A stretch of DNA of 64,000 bases from Algoriphagus machipongonensis (GCF_000166275.1 NZ_CM001023.1:4446501-4510500); one strand, 5' to 3'. Counted from the stretch's first letter, positions 8,380 to 18,004 are shown. Made by a program: numbers and translations. The notes: a model not told the origin generated them from the letters alone.

Positions 8380-10161
8380 TTAAAGGAAGTTAGGCTGATC
8401 CAGCTTTTTCCCAATTCGGAAAGCAGCATTCATCAAACCTACGTGGGAATAAGCTTGTGGAAAATTCCCCCATTGGCTTCCTGTTTTTTGATCAACATCT
8501 TCTGAGAACAAATGAAGGTGATTGCAATACTTCGTCAAAGTTTCAAATCCTTCTACAGCCTCATTTAATCTTCCTACGCAAGCCAAAGCCTCAATATACC
8601 AAAATGCACAAATCAGGAAGGTAGTCTCTGGAACGCCAAAATCATCCATGTGCTTGTATCTGTAGAATAAGAAATCCTTTGCCAACAAATCTTCTTCCAA
8701 AGCTTTTAAGTGATTATTTGCACGCTCAAGATCATCTCCAAAATACCCCATAGTAATCAGTTGTAATGTGGAGGCATCCATGTATTTAGAGTTTACAGCC
8801 TGACCATAGGCTTTACGGTCTGGCAGATAACAGGACTCAATTTTCTTAGCAGCTTCATCTCGCAAATAAATCGCCTTTTGGTACATTTTATCACTTTTCA
8901 GGCGAATCCCAATTTTTGCGGCAGCACAAGCACCAGCCCAGTGAAAGAGGAATGTATAACAATGCTCCTGAGCCAAGTTTCTAAATTCCCAAAGCCCCGC
9001 GTCCTTTTCATTCATCGTCGCTTCGATTTTATCTAGCAAATTCAAAATCATGGGTCGGGAGCTACTTCTTTCTTCCTCGGTAAATCGTTGATCAGAATAA
9101 AGAGGCAATAAGGAAACCAAAACCTGCCCATACAGGTCATTTTGAATATGAGTATAAGCCTGATTTCCAAAGCGAACAGGTTTATTCCCAAGATATCCAT
9201 CTAACTCTGATATTTCCTCAGTCAAAAGAGAATTCCCAGTAATCGAGTACAAGGGCTGGTAACGCCCATCCTCACCGAGTATTAAGTTGTGGATAAATTC
9301 AAAGTATTTCTCTAATTCCTCAAAGTGACCCAAGCTATTAAAGCAGGTCAATGTATAATAGGTATCACGAATCCAGCAATAGCGATAATCCCAATTTCGG
9401 GTAGATCCTGGAGATTCTGGCAAACTGGTAGTAGAAGCGGCGATAATTGCTCCGGTATCCTCGTATTGGTGTATCTTCAATATGAGAGCTGACCTTAAAA
9501 CCAATTTCTGATGGAAATTGGAAATACTGGTAGACTTCACCCATTCCTGCCAGTAAGCGGTAGTAGCATGGAGAAAACGCTCAGAAGTAGTCTCAATAGG
9601 AGCTTCTAAAGGTCTGCCATAGGTAAAGACCAGATAAATAGGGCGATGCAGTGCAAAAGCCTTCTCATCCATGATATAGCTCATGGGAGCATTCGTTGTC
9701 AGTCGCAATTCCTGTTCAATCCCCATGTACCGAATATGGTTACTCCCGAGGCTAGGAGTTAATTTCATCCTTCCATAATCCGATACAGGTTCGCATTTGA
9801 TCTTGACATGTGGTCCACCCTTAACTGACTCAATTTTACGGATTAGCATCAATGGCCTATAATACCTGTCAAAATTCTTAAACCGCGGAGCAAAATCAGT
9901 TACTTTATAGCTGTTTTCCCCATAAGTTACCGTCGTCTCTAAAATATTGGTATTCTCCCGGTATACTTGTGTAGATTCAAATTTGCCTTTCTCAGGTAAG
10001 ATGGTAAACTGTCCACCTTTTTCTCGATCCAACATGCCCCCAAAAATAAAGTCTGAGTCGAATCTAGGGAGACAAAGCCATGAGATATTAGTATCTTCTT
10101 CTACGTGGGCGATATAAGCACAATTGCCAATCAGTCCACTTCCGTAGGTATGTTTTTTCAT
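8380..10161 (-). CDS. Glycoside hydrolase family 15 protein (glucoamylase/trehalase-like)
   Basis: The 593-aa protein has the two-part layout of cytoplasmic GH15 enzymes. An N-terminal beta-sandwich starts with IGNCAYIAHVEEDTNISWLC, and an (alpha/alpha)6 barrel contains the hallmark STRNWDYRYCWIRDTYY near residue 260. There is no signal peptide. GH15 members hydrolyse terminal alpha-glucosidic bonds with inversion; some act on starch-like glucans and some on trehalose. Nearness to the trehalose-6-phosphate synthase/phosphatase makes a trehalose role attractive, but the substrate cannot be fixed from sequence. Confidence 0.9.
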   Translation of the reverse strand: MKKHTYGSGLIGNCAYIAHVEEDTNISWLCLPRFDSDFIFGGMLDREKGGQFTILPEKGKFESTQVYRENTNILETTVTYGENSYKVTDFAPRFKNFDRYYRPLMLIRKIESVKGGPHVKIKCEPVSDYGRMKLTPSLGSNHIRYMGIEQELRLTTNAPMSYIMDEKAFALHRPIYLVFTYGRPLEAPIETTSERFLHATTAYWQEWVKSTSISNFHQKLVLRSALILKIHQYEDTGAIIAASTTSLPESPGSTRNWDYRYCWIRDTYYTLTCFNSLGHFEELEKYFEFIHNLILGEDGRYQPLYSITGNSLLTEEISELDGYLGNKPVRFGNQAYTHIQNDLYGQVLVSLLPLYSDQRFTEEERSSSRPMILNLLDKIEATMNEKDAGLWEFRNLAQEHCYTFLFHWAGACAAAKIGIRLKSDKMYQKAIYLRDEAAKKIESCYLPDRKAYGQAVNSKYMDASTLQLITMGYFGDDLERANNHLKALEEDLLAKDFLFYRYKHMDDFGVPETTFLICAFWYIEALACVGRLNEAVEGFETLTKYCNHLHLFSEDVDQKTGSQWGNFPQAYSHVGLMNAAFRIGKKLDQPNFL

Positions 10162-10466
10162 CTGTTTTTAAATGTTTTTAATGGTCAGATGGAATCTTGC
10201 ATAGCGTATAATAAGCCTAGGGATATCGTTTACGAAATGCTCGATTTCATTAAGGTCAGGTTTGAATTTGAAAAGTCAGGCTTTTTGGGTCAATCTTCAA
10301 GAAAGTAAAAAAGGGAATAGTATGCAAAAATCCTGTCCTCCTATTCGCCATATATTCCAATAAATCCATCTAGGAAGCATAATAAACCTCAAGCTTGGAA
10401 CAGGAGCTAAACCAGATACTAAAAATCAAATTCAACCAAAAAAAGTGTCCTTTGGACTTAGTTAAG
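10162..10466. other. Intergenic region, no gene seen
   Basis: The 305 bases between two minus-strand genes hold the presumed promoter of the GH15 gene on the right-hand side of that gene. A weak stem (GTCC/GGAC around 10450-10460) followed on the minus strand by T residues may terminate the propeller lipoprotein gene. A short plus-strand open frame (10105-10308) overlaps the GH15 start and has no family features. Confidence 0.35.
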
Positions 10467-11603
10467 CTATAATTTAGTGTTAGTCTTCAAACGAAATTCC
10501 ATGAGAAAAACTTCAACTTCTGGATTACTAAGTATTGCTTTTTGCAATTTGGACCCTTCAAATTCGGGATCCTCTTGATTGACATGCTCTTTGTGGATGG
10601 TAGTTAAAAATTTTGATTCAGAGGCACCCATCGCAATTGGCATCCCTATGTTATAATCAAAAGTTAAATCATTTATCAAGTTCTTTGATGGATATGAAAT
10701 ATGCTGATCACCCCAAAATAAAGCAAAGTTGGTTTCATTTTTAAGGGAATACAATAAGATGGATTGGTCTGCAGAACTTTCAAAAACCATGAACAGAGAA
10801 GGTTGATCTTTTAAAGTTCCACGGTATTGTTCAAACCCTTCCAAATCCATAACAAAATCAGTTTTTTCAGGAACTTTAATTGCTTCACCTTTATATCTTA
10901 AAGTGTCATAAGTGGCCAAAAACCCTTCTCCCACATCATAAAAAACAGGATCAAAATTGGAATGAAAAACAATTTGAAATCCATCGGCCTTTGGGATTTT
11001 TTGGAATGGATTTAACGGAAGCATTAAATAGGAAATTGAATGGGGAAAATGCGTTGAGATCAATTTTCCATTTTGATCAAAGAATGCTAATTCATTTTCC
11101 TGTCCGCCTCCCGTCAAGCCAACAAATCCATCTTTTGTCTTGGCAAATCTTCTGACAGGAATTTCTAATTGAATAGGTGTTTTGAGAATAAGTTCAAGAT
11201 TTGAATAAGATATGGGAAGAATTTTTCTTCCTATTCCATCCAAAACATAAATTAAGTCACCGTCTACCCAAAAGTCATCTACTTCTCTTACTTCCATTGG
11301 TCCTTCACCCTTTTGAATAGGTACCGTAATAGCTTTTCCATTCGCTCTATTAAATGCAAAAAGTGATTGGGAAAAGTTGAAATCACCAAGTAGGATAAGC
11401 TCTTCAGTTAAAACTATTTTTTCAACTCCATAAGGAACCTGCCCTAGTTCACCGAAAAGAGGATAAAAAGAGACTTCCTCCACCAAATTTGAAACATTTT
11501 TTTCTTTTGCACTTTCAGTGGGGATGGTGATAATTCCCTCTTGTTTTGGTTTTTGACAAGAGCTAATAAAAATTACTAAAATAAAAAATTGTAATTTTTT
11601 CAT
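10467..11603 (-). CDS. Six-bladed beta-propeller lipoprotein
   Basis: The 378-aa protein starts with a lipoprotein signal (lipobox FISSC, Cys16). The rest looks like the Bacteroidota six-bladed beta-propeller family: a VSFYPL-type opening, repeated strands such as LILLGDFNFSQSLFAFN and IYVLDGIGRKI, and a QKGEGPMEV segment. Members are envelope lipoproteins of unknown function, often encoded singly. Flanking gaps of 200-300 bases suggest its own transcript. A DUF4221-like lipoprotein with similar topology lies at 46224-47378. Confidence 0.75.
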   Translation of the reverse strand: MKKLQFFILVIFISSCQKPKQEGIITIPTESAKEKNVSNLVEEVSFYPLFGELGQVPYGVEKIVLTEELILLGDFNFSQSLFAFNRANGKAITVPIQKGEGPMEVREVDDFWVDGDLIYVLDGIGRKILPISYSNLELILKTPIQLEIPVRRFAKTKDGFVGLTGGGQENELAFFDQNGKLISTHFPHSISYLMLPLNPFQKIPKADGFQIVFHSNFDPVFYDVGEGFLATYDTLRYKGEAIKVPEKTDFVMDLEGFEQYRGTLKDQPSLFMVFESSADQSILLYSLKNETNFALFWGDQHISYPSKNLINDLTFDYNIGMPIAMGASESKFLTTIHKEHVNQEDPEFEGSKLQKAILSNPEVEVFLMEFRLKTNTKL

Positions 11604-11813
11604 TTGCCTAATGCTGAATTTTAAAAAAAAATCCCGGCCGGAATCAAAGCCTCACTTAAGACTTCGTTGTAAGGATATTTAATTTTTTTTAATCGCAAGA
11701 ATTAGTTTAAAAATAACTAAAAAATTATTTCAAGAGAAAATTATGACGTATAACCTACTATTTCATGAATAACAAAACACTGCGACTGCCTATTGAAACC
11801 TGAGACTGAATGC

Positions 11814-12380
11814 CTACTGATACAACTTCTTATCCCGGATATAATCTGCTACTCCATCAGGAAGGAGGTATTTGACGGACTTCCCAGCAAGAATTGATTT
11901 TCGGATAAAAGTTGCTGAGATATCCAATAAAGGGGCATCGATCAGCTGGATTTTTGGGTGCTCAAATGTTTTGGATTCTCCGGGGCGTGGATAAACAAAA
12001 ATCTCATAATTGTCCAAAATCATCTGGTAATTTTTCCAGCGCTTAAGCTGCGTCAGGTTATCCGAACCTAAAAACAAGCAAAACTGATGCTGCGGGTATT
12101 GATCTGTTAGATAAGCCAGCGTGTCAATAGTATAGCTTGGTTTTGGCATAGAAAACTCCACATCCGAAGCTCTGAAATGGAAATTATCCTCTATCGCTAA
12201 TTCCACCATCCGCAACCTGTCAAATTCGTGAATGAGGGACTGACGTTTTTTTAAAGGATTTTGGGGACTGACCACAAACCAAACCTGGTCTAAATCGGTC
12301 CGATCATGCAGCGTATCAGCAATGATCAAATGCCCAATGTGAATGGGATTAAAGGAACCGAAATAGAGTCCGATTTTCAC
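11814..12380 (-). CDS. nadD: Nicotinate-nucleotide adenylyltransferase
   Basis: This 188-aa cytoplasmic enzyme joins nicotinate mononucleotide to AMP in NAD synthesis. Family motifs are clear: GLYFGSFNPIHIGHL at the N-terminus (the H-x-G-H nucleotidyltransferase motif) and ISATFIRKSI near the C-terminus (ISxTxxR). Its start overlaps the end of gmk by four bases, so the two are translationally coupled in an operon with the upstream sigma factor genes. Confidence 0.95.
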   Translation of the reverse strand: MKIGLYFGSFNPIHIGHLIIADTLHDRTDLDQVWFVVSPQNPLKKRQSLIHEFDRLRMVELAIEDNFHFRASDVEFSMPKPSYTIDTLAYLTDQYPQHQFCLFLGSDNLTQLKRWKNYQMILDNYEIFVYPRPGESKTFEHPKIQLIDAPLLDISATFIRKSILAGKSVKYLLPDGVADYIRDKKLYQ

Positions 12381-12955
12381 TTTTTTTTGGCTAAAAAATC
12401 TTCGACCAATTTTTCAGCTTCGGCAGAGGATACAGCGAAGTCGTCATTGACGATGGTCACATCAAACTGCGGTTCGAATTTTGATTCAAATTCCGCTTTA
12501 TATATTCTTCTGGATAGGGATTCCTCAGTCTCTGTACCCCGGTCACTCAACCTAGTTTTCAAAACCTCTAAGGAGGGCACTTTCACAAAAATCGCCAAAG
12601 CCTGGTCTCCAAAGTATTTTTTCAAAGCCAAACCGCCTTTGACATCCACATCAAAAATTACGGCTTTACCAGAATCCCAAATACGCTGAATTTCTTCTTT
12701 CAGGGTTCCATAAAAATTCCCTGCATAAACTTCCTCCCATTCGATGAAGTCGTCTTGATCAATATGCTTTTTAAATTGCTCTTGGCTTAAAAAATAATAG
12801 TCTTTGCCATGTACTTCATGCCTTCCTCTTTTATCTCGGGTACAGGCAGAAATAGAAAATCCCAAATTTGGGATTTTTTGAATCAGATGTCTGACTAATG
12901 AGGTTTTTCCCGAACCCGAGGGTGCGGAAAAAATAATGGCTTTGCCGTGGGTCAT
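12377..12955 (-). CDS. gmk: Guanylate kinase
   Basis: This 192-aa enzyme phosphorylates GMP to GDP. It has the P-loop SAPSGSGKTSL near residue 10 and the GMP-binding segments STRDKRGRHEVHGKDYYF (as CTRDKRGR...) and VIFDVDVKGG. Length is typical. It lies three bases downstream of the Cys-rich protein gene and overlaps nadD by four bases, all on the minus strand. Confidence 0.95.
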   Translation of the reverse strand: MTHGKAIIFSAPSGSGKTSLVRHLIQKIPNLGFSISACTRDKRGRHEVHGKDYYFLSQEQFKKHIDQDDFIEWEEVYAGNFYGTLKEEIQRIWDSGKAVIFDVDVKGGLALKKYFGDQALAIFVKVPSLEVLKTRLSDRGTETEESLSRRIYKAEFESKFEPQFDVTIVNDDFAVSSAEAEKLVEDFLAKKK

Positions 12956-12958
12956 AAA

Positions 12959-13228
12959 CTATTTGATATCCTGAATCTTCTGACGAATACAATCAGCTAA
13001 TTCAGTGGGCACTTCATGTTTGGTGCATTTGGTTTTCAATACATCCCGAATTGCTTGTTCTAAATGATAATGCTCAAAACAAGGTTGACATTTTGCCAAT
13101 TTATCTTTCAGGACTTCCTTGGAGTTATCCATTTCCCCGTCCAGAATACTTTCCAGCAATTCAAAACACTTGCTGGTATCGTCGCACCTCAATTTACGCG
13201 CACCGGATGTTTCTTCATTCATATCCAT
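12959..13228 (-). CDS. Small Cys-rich protein, probable anti-sigma factor partner
   Basis: The 89-aa protein starts at ATG 13228 (MDMNEETSG), 13 bases after the sigma factor stop. A longer frame from 13288 would overlap the sigma gene and is less likely. It is soluble and charged with a C-x2-C motif (KCQPCFEHYHL) and further Cys residues (CDDTSKC, KTKC), resembling zinc-binding anti-sigma factors of the mycothiol/RsrA type that release sigma on redox change. That role is inferred from the position directly after an ECF sigma gene and from the Cys pattern. The family was not firmly recognised. Confidence 0.6.
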   Translation of the reverse strand: MDMNEETSGARKLRCDDTSKCFELLESILDGEMDNSKEVLKDKLAKCQPCFEHYHLEQAIRDVLKTKCTKHEVPTELADCIRQKIQDIK

Positions 13229-13241
13229 GAGTAATTCTACT

Positions 13242-13841
13242 TTATATTGCCTCCTCTTCGTCCGTATCGTAGCCCATATTTTGGGCATATCCTTTTAGCT
13301 TCTCTTTTAGTAAATTCCTTGCTCTGTGAAGCCTCGAACGAACGGTTCCAATCGGAATATCCAAAATCTTTGCCATTTCTTCGTATGTGAATCCCTCTAA
13401 GTCACAAAGGATAATCACAGTACGAAAATCAACTGCCAGGCTATTCAATGCATTGGAGATCTCATCGCCCAGCATATCTTTAACAGATTCCGCTCTGAGA
13501 TCAGAAGTACTTTGATACTGAACATCATCTGAGTTGTAATAAGTTTCAACTTCCTGATAATCTACCTTAGCAGGCTGTTTACTTTTCTTCCTATATTCAT
13601 TGATGAAGCTGTTTTTCAGGATCCTAAACAGCCATGCCTTGGCATTTGTTCCCTGCTCAAAAGAGTTCACAAATCTATAGGCCTTGAGATATGTATCCTG
13701 CACCAAATCTTTCGCATCGTCCTCATCAAATGTGAGTCGATAGGCAAAATTATACATGGAGTCTATGTGTGGCATAAACTCTCCATCGAAGATGGTGTTT
13801 TTCTCTTCCTGAGAATATTTCCTTCGCTGTACTTCCGACAT
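13242..13841 (-). CDS. ECF-type RNA polymerase sigma-70 factor
   Basis: With the start at ATG 13841 (MSEVQRRKYSQ) the protein is 199 aa; a start nine codons upstream is also open. Region 2 is clear (MYNFAYRLTFDEDDAKDLVQ, AWLFRILKNSFINEYR), as is the region 4 helix-turn-helix (GFTYEEMAKILDIPIGTVRS, then RLHRARNLL). It directs RNA polymerase to a specific promoter set. The next gene downstream is a Cys-rich protein likely to be its regulator, followed by gmk and nadD. It is divergent from the acyltransferase gene. Confidence 0.92.
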   Translation of the reverse strand: MSEVQRRKYSQEEKNTIFDGEFMPHIDSMYNFAYRLTFDEDDAKDLVQDTYLKAYRFVNSFEQGTNAKAWLFRILKNSFINEYRKKSKQPAKVDYQEVETYYNSDDVQYQSTSDLRAESVKDMLGDEISNALNSLAVDFRTVIILCDLEGFTYEEMAKILDIPIGTVRSRLHRARNLLKEKLKGYAQNMGYDTDEEEAI

Positions 13842-13958
13842 AAGTTCCAAAAGTAATAATTGAGTCAATTTATAACTAGGAATCGGGAAGTTTTCCCTGC
13901 TTTTCCTTTATTTTGTTTGTTGAAAATGGCTTTCAGGCCAAATCCCCCTTTACATTGT

Positions 13959-14795
13959 ATGTTTTTCTTCAAGCTGCTTTCCAGACTTCCCCTTTTTGTT
14001 CTTTATTGGATTACAGATCTGCTGTACTTAGTTGCGAGATATGTGATTCGATATAGAAAGAAAGTGATTGATGAAAACCTTTATTATGCATTTCCCGAAC
14101 TTTCTGAGGTAGAGCGAAAAAAGATCCGAAACCGATTTTATAGGAACTTTACTGACACATTTGCCGAAACCATCAAAATCCTGACAATTTCGGAAGAGGA
14201 ATTTCGCCGCAGGTTCATTATTGTCAATCAGGAAGGGCTAGATGCTCCGGTAAAACAAGGGGTCAGCTCATTGATGGTTACCGGACATATTTTCAATTGG
14301 GAAATGGGTGTAGTCGGAACTAATCTATACTCTGAAGTTCCAATAGAAACTGTCTACTTAAAAGTGAACAATCCTTTCTTTAATAACCTTATTAAAGAAA
14401 TTCGGACACGGTTTGGCGGATATGTGACAGAAAAGAAAGAGTTTAGAAGAGCCATGCTTACCTTAGGCAGAGATCCTAGAATTGTTCTCCTGGGATCTGA
14501 TCAGCGACCTCCAGCTTCTGAAAATCGATACAAAAGAAATTTCTTGAATCGACCAGCAGTATTCTTTGAAGGTGCTGAGGTGCTTTCTAAGAAAATGAAC
14601 TTGCATGTTCATTACGGGAAATTAAAAAAGGTGAAAAGAGGTTATTATCACTATGAGTTTATACCTCTGGCACAGCCTCCTTACGATTCCCATGAACCTC
14701 ACAGTATCACAGATACTTTTTGCAAAATGCTAGAGGATAATATTAGAGAACAGCCAGACATGTACCTCTGGAGCCATAAGAGATGGAAAATTTAA
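13959..14795 (+). CDS. Lysophospholipid/lipid A acyltransferase family protein (LpxL/HtrB-like)
   Basis: The 278-aa product from ATG 13959 (MFFFKLLSRLPLFVLYWITD) opens with a membrane segment and then shows the LpxL/HtrB acyltransferase pattern. This includes RNRFYRNFTDTFAETIK, the acyltransferase block SLMVTGHIFNWEMG (the H-x4-D/E site appears as H-x4-E), and LLGSDQRPP. The family transfers a secondary acyl chain to lipid A or a related lipid at the inner membrane. Upstream in-frame ATGs at 13860 and 13926 would add residues before the membrane segment and are less likely. It is divergent from the sigma factor gene. Confidence 0.85.
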   Translation: MFFFKLLSRLPLFVLYWITDLLYLVARYVIRYRKKVIDENLYYAFPELSEVERKKIRNRFYRNFTDTFAETIKILTISEEEFRRRFIIVNQEGLDAPVKQGVSSLMVTGHIFNWEMGVVGTNLYSEVPIETVYLKVNNPFFNNLIKEIRTRFGGYVTEKKEFRRAMLTLGRDPRIVLLGSDQRPPASENRYKRNFLNRPAVFFEGAEVLSKKMNLHVHYGKLKKVKRGYYHYEFIPLAQPPYDSHEPHSITDTFCKMLEDNIREQPDMYLWSHKRWKI

Positions 14796-14799
14796 CCTA

Positions 14800-15010
14800 A
14801 GGAGTTAAAAAATTGGAAAATTGAAAAATTTAAAGATTCCCATTGTTGGAAATTGCCCAATGGCTTCTTCGATTTTCTAAATAAATTCCCAGATTATGAA
14901 CCATATATCTAATAGCTCAATTCTTGGTTCTTAATACTTGGATCTTGATACTTGATACTTAACACTAGAAATTAATACTTGAATCTTGATCCTTTGACCA
15001 TGTTTCTTGA
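14800..15010. repeat. A/T-rich degenerate repeats before the helicase gene
   Basis: The gap between the acyltransferase and helicase genes holds several near-copies of AATACTTG, ATCTTGAT and GATACTT between about 14924 and 14995, and A-rich ATTGGAAAATTGAAAAATTT near 14811. No open frame or clear hairpin terminator is seen. Confidence 0.5.
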
Positions 15011-15022
15011 ATCTCAACAAAA

Positions 15023-17281
15023 ATGGATTACCTAGAAAGTTTAAACCCACCCCAGCGCGAAGCTGTAGAACACACGGATGGACCTGTTATGATCATTGCA
15101 GGTGCTGGCTCCGGTAAAACCAGAGTATTAACGTATAGAATTGCTCATTTGATCTACGCCAAAGGGGTGGATGCATTCAATATACTCTCTCTGACATTTA
15201 CCAATAAAGCCGCCAGTGAGATGAAGCATAGGATTGAGTCTTTGGCTGGGCTGGAAGCTAGAAATACCTGGATGGGAACTTTTCACTCGGTTTTTGCAAA
15301 AATCTTACGAGTAGAATCTGAGAAAATAGGTTACCCTTCTAATTTCACCATCTATGATGCAGATGACTCTAAATCCCTGATTCGCTCGATCGTCAAGGGA
15401 ATGCACTTGGATGATAAAGTATATAAAGCCAATACGGTTCTATCCAGAATTTCTGGAGCTAAAAACCGACTGATTTCCTGGCAAGCTTACCAGGATGATC
15501 CATTCGTCAAAGCAGACGATGAAGCGGCTATGAAACCTAAAATGGGTGAAATTTATCAACGATACCAAGAGCGTCTTTTCAAGGCCGGCGCGATGGATTT
15601 TGATGATTTACTCTTCAATACCAACATTCTTTTCAGAGATCATCTCGATGTTCTGAATAAGTACCAACAACGATTTAAATACATCATGGTGGATGAGTTT
15701 CAGGATACAAACGTATCCCAGTACCTCATCACCAAAAAACTTGCTGCAGTACATCAAAACATTTGTGTGGTTGGGGATGATGCGCAAAGTATCTATGCCT
15801 TCCGTGGGGCAGATATCCAAAATATCTTAAACTTCGAAAAAGACTACCCAGATCTTTTTGTAGTGAAGCTGGAGCAAAATTACCGTTCGACCAAGACCAT
15901 CGTGGAAGCAGCAAACTCCATTATTGATAAAAATAAAGCCCAACTCAAAAAGATTGTTTGGACTTCCAATCCGGATGGTGATCAAATTGAACTGATCAAG
16001 GCCAGCTCGGATAATGAAGAAGGCAGGATCGTTGCCAACACCATTTTTGAAGAGAAAAACAACAAGCAACTCAGCAATAACGATTTCGCGATTCTCTATC
16101 GTACCAACTCCCAGTCCCGATCCATGGAGGAGGCGCTGAGAAAAATGAACCTGACCTACAAAATCGTAGGAGGCCTATCATTCTACCAAAGAAAGGAAAT
16201 CAAAGATCTCATGGCCTACATGAGGTTTACAGTAAACACCGCAGATGAGGAGGCATTCAAAAGAGTCATTAATTACCCCAAAAGAGGCGTGGGAGATACT
16301 TCTGTCGAAAAAATGCTCGTGGCAGCCTATGAACACGATATTCCGCTTTGGGAAGTAGTCACCAATGCTCACAGCTTTCTTCCGGGAAGAGCTTCCAATT
16401 CCGTTTCTGATTTTGCTACCATGATCAAAGCTTTTCAGATCGACGTGGAGCGAAAAGATGCTTACGAGGCGGCCAACACAATCGCCAAGCAAAGTGGTTT
16501 ATTGAGAGAGCTATACGAGGACAAGACCATCGAGGGACTCAACCGATACGAAAACGTACAAGAGTTGTTGAATGCGATCAAAGAGTATGTGGACAATGAA
16601 GAGAATGAGGATAAAAGCCTGGGAGCTTTTCTTCAGGAAATTGCCTTGCTCACCGATAATGATCAGGATAAGGACAAAACAGAAGCTATTACGCTGATGA
16701 CCATCCACTCTTCCAAAGGCCTGGAGTTTAAGCAGGTGTTTGTGGTAGGCTTGGAAGAAGACCTATTCCCATCCCAAATGATGATGCAGAGCAGAGAAGA
16801 CCTTGAAGAAGAACGGCGGTTATTTTACGTGGCCACAACAAGAGCCATGGATAAATTATACTTTACCTATGCATTGACTCGTTATCGTTTTGGTAGATTG
16901 TTAAATTGTGAGCCCAGCAGGTTTTTAGAGGAAGTGGATCCAGCTTGCATCAAAGTGAATAAGAGAGTAGCAAGTAAGGAAATGTCTGGAGCCTTCAGAA
17001 AAGAGGGACCTCCGGGAGGCTCAGGCTTTATCGGCATTAAAAAGAAACAGGAAAGACGTGCCCCTACGCAAATGAAGGTGCACACGCCAAGTCCGGATTT
17101 CAAACCATCCAATACGAATAATCTGAAAGCAGAACAATTGGTGGAACATCCGAAATTTGGCTTTGGAAAAGTACAAAAAATTGAAACAGAAGGACTTAAC
17201 AGAAAAGCAACGATTCAATTTGAACATTTTGGGGAGAAAACATTATTACTTAGCTTTGCAAAGCTCAGAATTATAGACTAA
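15023..17281 (+). CDS. UvrD/PcrA-type DNA helicase
   Basis: The 752-aa superfamily 1A helicase has all core motifs: motif I AGAGSGKTRVLTYR (near residue 27), motif II VDEFQDTN, motif III VVGDDAQSIYAFRGA, motif V TIHSSKGLEFKQVFVVG and motif VI RRLFYVATTRA. A C-terminal extension ends in a Tudor-like VEHPKFGFGKVQKIE segment, typical of PcrA/UvrD. It unwinds DNA 3' to 5' during repair and replication restart. It is distinct from the divergent helicase in the accessory island at 26675-28395. It may be cotranscribed with DUF4290 and murA. Confidence 0.94.
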   Translation: MDYLESLNPPQREAVEHTDGPVMIIAGAGSGKTRVLTYRIAHLIYAKGVDAFNILSLTFTNKAASEMKHRIESLAGLEARNTWMGTFHSVFAKILRVESEKIGYPSNFTIYDADDSKSLIRSIVKGMHLDDKVYKANTVLSRISGAKNRLISWQAYQDDPFVKADDEAAMKPKMGEIYQRYQERLFKAGAMDFDDLLFNTNILFRDHLDVLNKYQQRFKYIMVDEFQDTNVSQYLITKKLAAVHQNICVVGDDAQSIYAFRGADIQNILNFEKDYPDLFVVKLEQNYRSTKTIVEAANSIIDKNKAQLKKIVWTSNPDGDQIELIKASSDNEEGRIVANTIFEEKNNKQLSNNDFAILYRTNSQSRSMEEALRKMNLTYKIVGGLSFYQRKEIKDLMAYMRFTVNTADEEAFKRVINYPKRGVGDTSVEKMLVAAYEHDIPLWEVVTNAHSFLPGRASNSVSDFATMIKAFQIDVERKDAYEAANTIAKQSGLLRELYEDKTIEGLNRYENVQELLNAIKEYVDNEENEDKSLGAFLQEIALLTDNDQDKDKTEAITLMTIHSSKGLEFKQVFVVGLEEDLFPSQMMMQSREDLEEERRLFYVATTRAMDKLYFTYALTRYRFGRLLNCEPSRFLEEVDPACIKVNKRVASKEMSGAFRKEGPPGGSGFIGIKKKQERRAPTQMKVHTPSPDFKPSNTNNLKAEQLVEHPKFGFGKVQKIETEGLNRKATIQFEHFGEKTLLLSFAKLRIID

Positions 17282-17335
17282 TCACCAGCCTTCCGACCTT
17301 TTTGGGATTTTTTTGCTACCTTTTACTATGCAAAA

Positions 17336-18004
17336 ATGGGAGGACACATGGAGCAACAAGAACCAGACAAACAAAGACTCATTTTGAAAGAATACGGCAA
17401 AAACGTTCAAAGCTTGGTAGATTATATCACCAGTCTTGAAAACCGGGATAAGCGCACGGCGGGTGCCTATACTGCAATTGAAATCATCAAACAACTGAAT
17501 CCTTCCCTTAAACAGGAAAATGATCAGAAACTCTGGGATGATTTATACATCATGTCTGATTTTAAATTGGATGTAGACAGCCCTTTTCCAATGCCTGAAA
17601 AGGAACTCTTAGGCAAAAAGCCAAGCCCGATAGGCTACCCAAAAGGTGAGATCAAATTCAAGCATTACGGTAGGAATATCGAGAAGCTGATCGAAAATGC
17701 CATCACCATCGAAAACGATGAGGAGCAAGAGGAAGCAATTATTTTTATCGGCCAGTTGATGCGAAGCTTTCACACCACTTGGAACAGGGATAATTTTGAT
17801 GATCAGATCATCCTAGATGATATCAAGACCCTTTCAAAAGGGAAACTTCATATCGACTTGGAGAAGGTGAAAGAAAATGGACTTTTTGAATCCAATACCC
17901 GAAGGGATTTTAAAATTCCACAAGCACAAGACGATCGCAACCATAAAAACAAGCGTTCGCATAACAACAAGAGAAGAAACAACCATAAAAAACGTAGAAA
18001 TTAA
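17336..18004 (+). CDS. DUF4290 family protein
   Basis: The 222-aa soluble protein belongs to the Bacteroidota-restricted DUF4290 family, recognised from LILKEYGKNVQSLVDYI and FKHYGRNIEKLIENAI. Its function is unknown. The C-terminus is strongly basic and Asn/His-rich (from about residue 200), suggesting nucleic-acid or polyanion binding (inference). A start at ATG 17348 (MEQQEPDKQ) is equally possible. The TAA stop shares one base with the murA ATG, so the two are translationally coupled. Confidence 0.85.
   Translation: MGGHMEQQEPDKQRLILKEYGKNVQSLVDYITSLENRDKRTAGAYTAIEIIKQLNPSLKQENDQKLWDDLYIMSDFKLDVDSPFPMPEKELLGKKPSPIGYPKGEIKFKHYGRNIEKLIENAITIENDEEQEEAIIFIGQLMRSFHTTWNRDNFDDQIILDDIKTLSKGKLHIDLEKVKENGLFESNTRRDFKIPQAQDDRNHKNKRSHNNKRRNNHKKRRN

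Noticed and set aside
8266..8505. 79-codon open frame near the GH15 3' end
   Set aside because: It contains the GH15 terminator hairpin and overlaps the GH15 coding region antisense.
10105..10308. 67-codon open frame upstream of GH15
   Set aside because: It overlaps the GH15 start antisense and lacks any recognisable feature.
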